13,448 nucleotides of DNA from JASFWK01 sp050049355 (GTDB taxonomy: Bacteria > Chloroflexota > Anaerolineae > B4-G1 > DUEL01), in contig JASFWK010000049.1 of assembly GCA_050049355.1 (NCBI GenBank), positions 1-13,448 on the forward strand, in the 5' to 3' direction. The position numbers and the translations under genes were made by a program. The notes beneath the pieces are model-generated. The model was not told where the DNA came from. It did not search any database and was given only the letters and a program-made list of their open reading frames with translations. Shown one piece after another: positions 13,167 to 13,448 of this stretch (positions are counted from its first letter, which is position 1; every line of letters starts with the position of its first letter).

Positions 13167-13235
13167 CGGCTGCTGGCGACTTCAGCCGCCGCGTCTCAGA
13201 CGTGCACTCGAGCACTGCCTGTCTACGGCGGTGCT
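13167..13235. other. Two hairpins between the ABC operon and the strong promoter
   Basis: CGGCTG (13167-13172) pairs with CAGCCG (13183-13188). AGCACTGCC (13211-13219) pairs with GGCGGTGCT (13227-13235), 9 bp with one G-U and a 7-nt loop. No T-tract follows either, and no ORF with protein-like character crosses them. They precede the TTGACA box by about 45 bases and could be protein-binding sites or repeat remnants. Confidence 0.35.
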
Positions 13236-13278
13236 TCAGCTCGCCCAGAACAAAGACGCGCCCGTGGGAGATTCGGAT

Positions 13279-13306
13279 TTGACAAGGGGGGAGATCACGG
13301 TATAAT
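13279..13306 (+). promoter_or_regulatory. Near-perfect sigma-70 promoter
   Basis: TTGACA (13279-13284) and TATAAT (13301-13306) both match the consensus fully, with a 16-base spacer. Transcription should start near 13312-13314. It is the strongest promoter-like sequence in the window and implies high expression unless repressed. Confidence 0.85.
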
Positions 13307-13312
13307 ATCACC

Positions 13313-13380
13313 CACAATTGAGACGTTGGCCGGAAGGAACCTTGAGCAGCTGGGCTCATATCCTCCGGCCTTCTTTTTTT
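13313..13380 (+). ncRNA. Short terminated transcript: small RNA or attenuated leader
   Basis: The expected transcript runs about 65 nt from the start near 13313 to the T-tract at 13371-13380. Almost all of it is one long hairpin: GGCCGG (13328-13333) with CCGGCC (13365-13370), a bulged A, AGGA (13335-13338) with TCCT (13361-13364), a small internal loop, then TGAGC (13343-13347) with GCTCA (13354-13358) around a 6-nt loop. There is no ORF inside it. The structure does not match a riboswitch class or known small RNA that I can name. The start coordinate is inferred from the -10 box. Confidence 0.5.
13328..13380 (+). terminator. Intrinsic terminator close to the promoter
   Basis: The 15-bp interrupted stem described for the short transcript is directly followed by TTCTTTTTTT (13371-13380), nine T in ten bases. 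It sits only about 15-20 nt from the predicted transcription start and 16 bases before the next ATG, so any gene downstream would depend on read-through or antitermination. Confidence 0.85.
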
Positions 13381-13395
13381 CGCAAACACTGAAGC

Positions 13396-13448
13396 ATGAC
13401 CATCGCTGCCAACATCGAAGGCTTCATTATTCCCGCGATCGCGGGTTG
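13396..13448 (+). CDS. Start of a possible unidentified gene (partial, cut by the window end)
   Basis: An ATG at 13396 opens a frame that stays open for 17 codons to the window edge (MTIAANIEGFIIPAIAG). The residues are plausible for an N-terminus and turn hydrophobic, but there is no good ribosome binding site: CTGAAG at 13389-13394 is weak and too close. The leader contains a strong terminator just upstream. The 14-bp palindrome at 13432-13445 lies within it. Without the rest of the frame the gene cannot be confirmed or identified. Confidence 0.35.
   Translation, partial: MTIAANIEGFIIPAIAG

Noticed and set aside
1..13448. CRISPR arrays, tRNA or rRNA genes, transposases or a defence system
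   Set aside because: No regularly spaced direct repeats, no cloverleaf with a recognisable TTC-arm, no conserved rRNA segments and no transposase, nuclease or toxin-antitoxin motifs in the confident proteins.

Overview
The window is a GC-rich stretch of bacterial chromosome in which every confident gene lies on the + strand. The gene repertoire suggests a Chloroflexota (Anaerolineae-like) genome or metagenomic contig. It includes a DUF2723 membrane glycosyltransferase-like protein with long C-terminal beta domains, a GldA/GldF-GldG/DUF4340 transporter set, small dense operons and frequent GTG starts. There is no rRNA or marker gene here, so this placement is an inference from gene style.

Layout. 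Bases 1-132 are the 3' end of an unidentified membrane protein gene. Bases 133-1100 are mostly non-coding. They hold a 73-codon ORF (315-536) that may be the surviving N-terminal part of a decayed gene, several hairpins, and a striking long inverted repeat (864-941). A good sigma-70-type promoter (1041-1069) then opens a dense gene run ending near 7390. That run contains a HAD-family pyrimidine 5'-nucleotidase-like phosphatase, an orphan CoA-transferase A subunit, an EamA/DMT permease, an M24 (Xaa-Pro peptidase-like) protein lacking two histidines usual in the family, and the DUF2723 protein. The first three genes overlap and are probably translationally coupled. The products do not form a recognised pathway.

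Bases 7326-8230 hold a single-gene unit for a small heat shock protein (Hsp20), flanked by a weak terminator upstream and a very strong one (7973-8006) downstream. Bases 8231-13099 are an ABC export module: a GldA-like ATPase, a 980-aa fusion of an ABC-2 permease to a GldG-type periplasmic domain, and a membrane-anchored DUF4340 protein. An intrinsic terminator at 13124-13153 closes the unit.

The final 350 bases contain hairpins and a near-perfect promoter (TTGACA, 16-nt spacer, TATAAT). About 20 nt downstream of the promoter lies a strong hairpin followed by a T-tract. This is either a roughly 65-nt small RNA gene or an attenuated leader for the partial ORF that starts at 13396. Together with the 864-941 inverted repeat, it is the least explained structure in the window. 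No CRISPR array, tRNA, rRNA, transposase or complete phage gene was seen.
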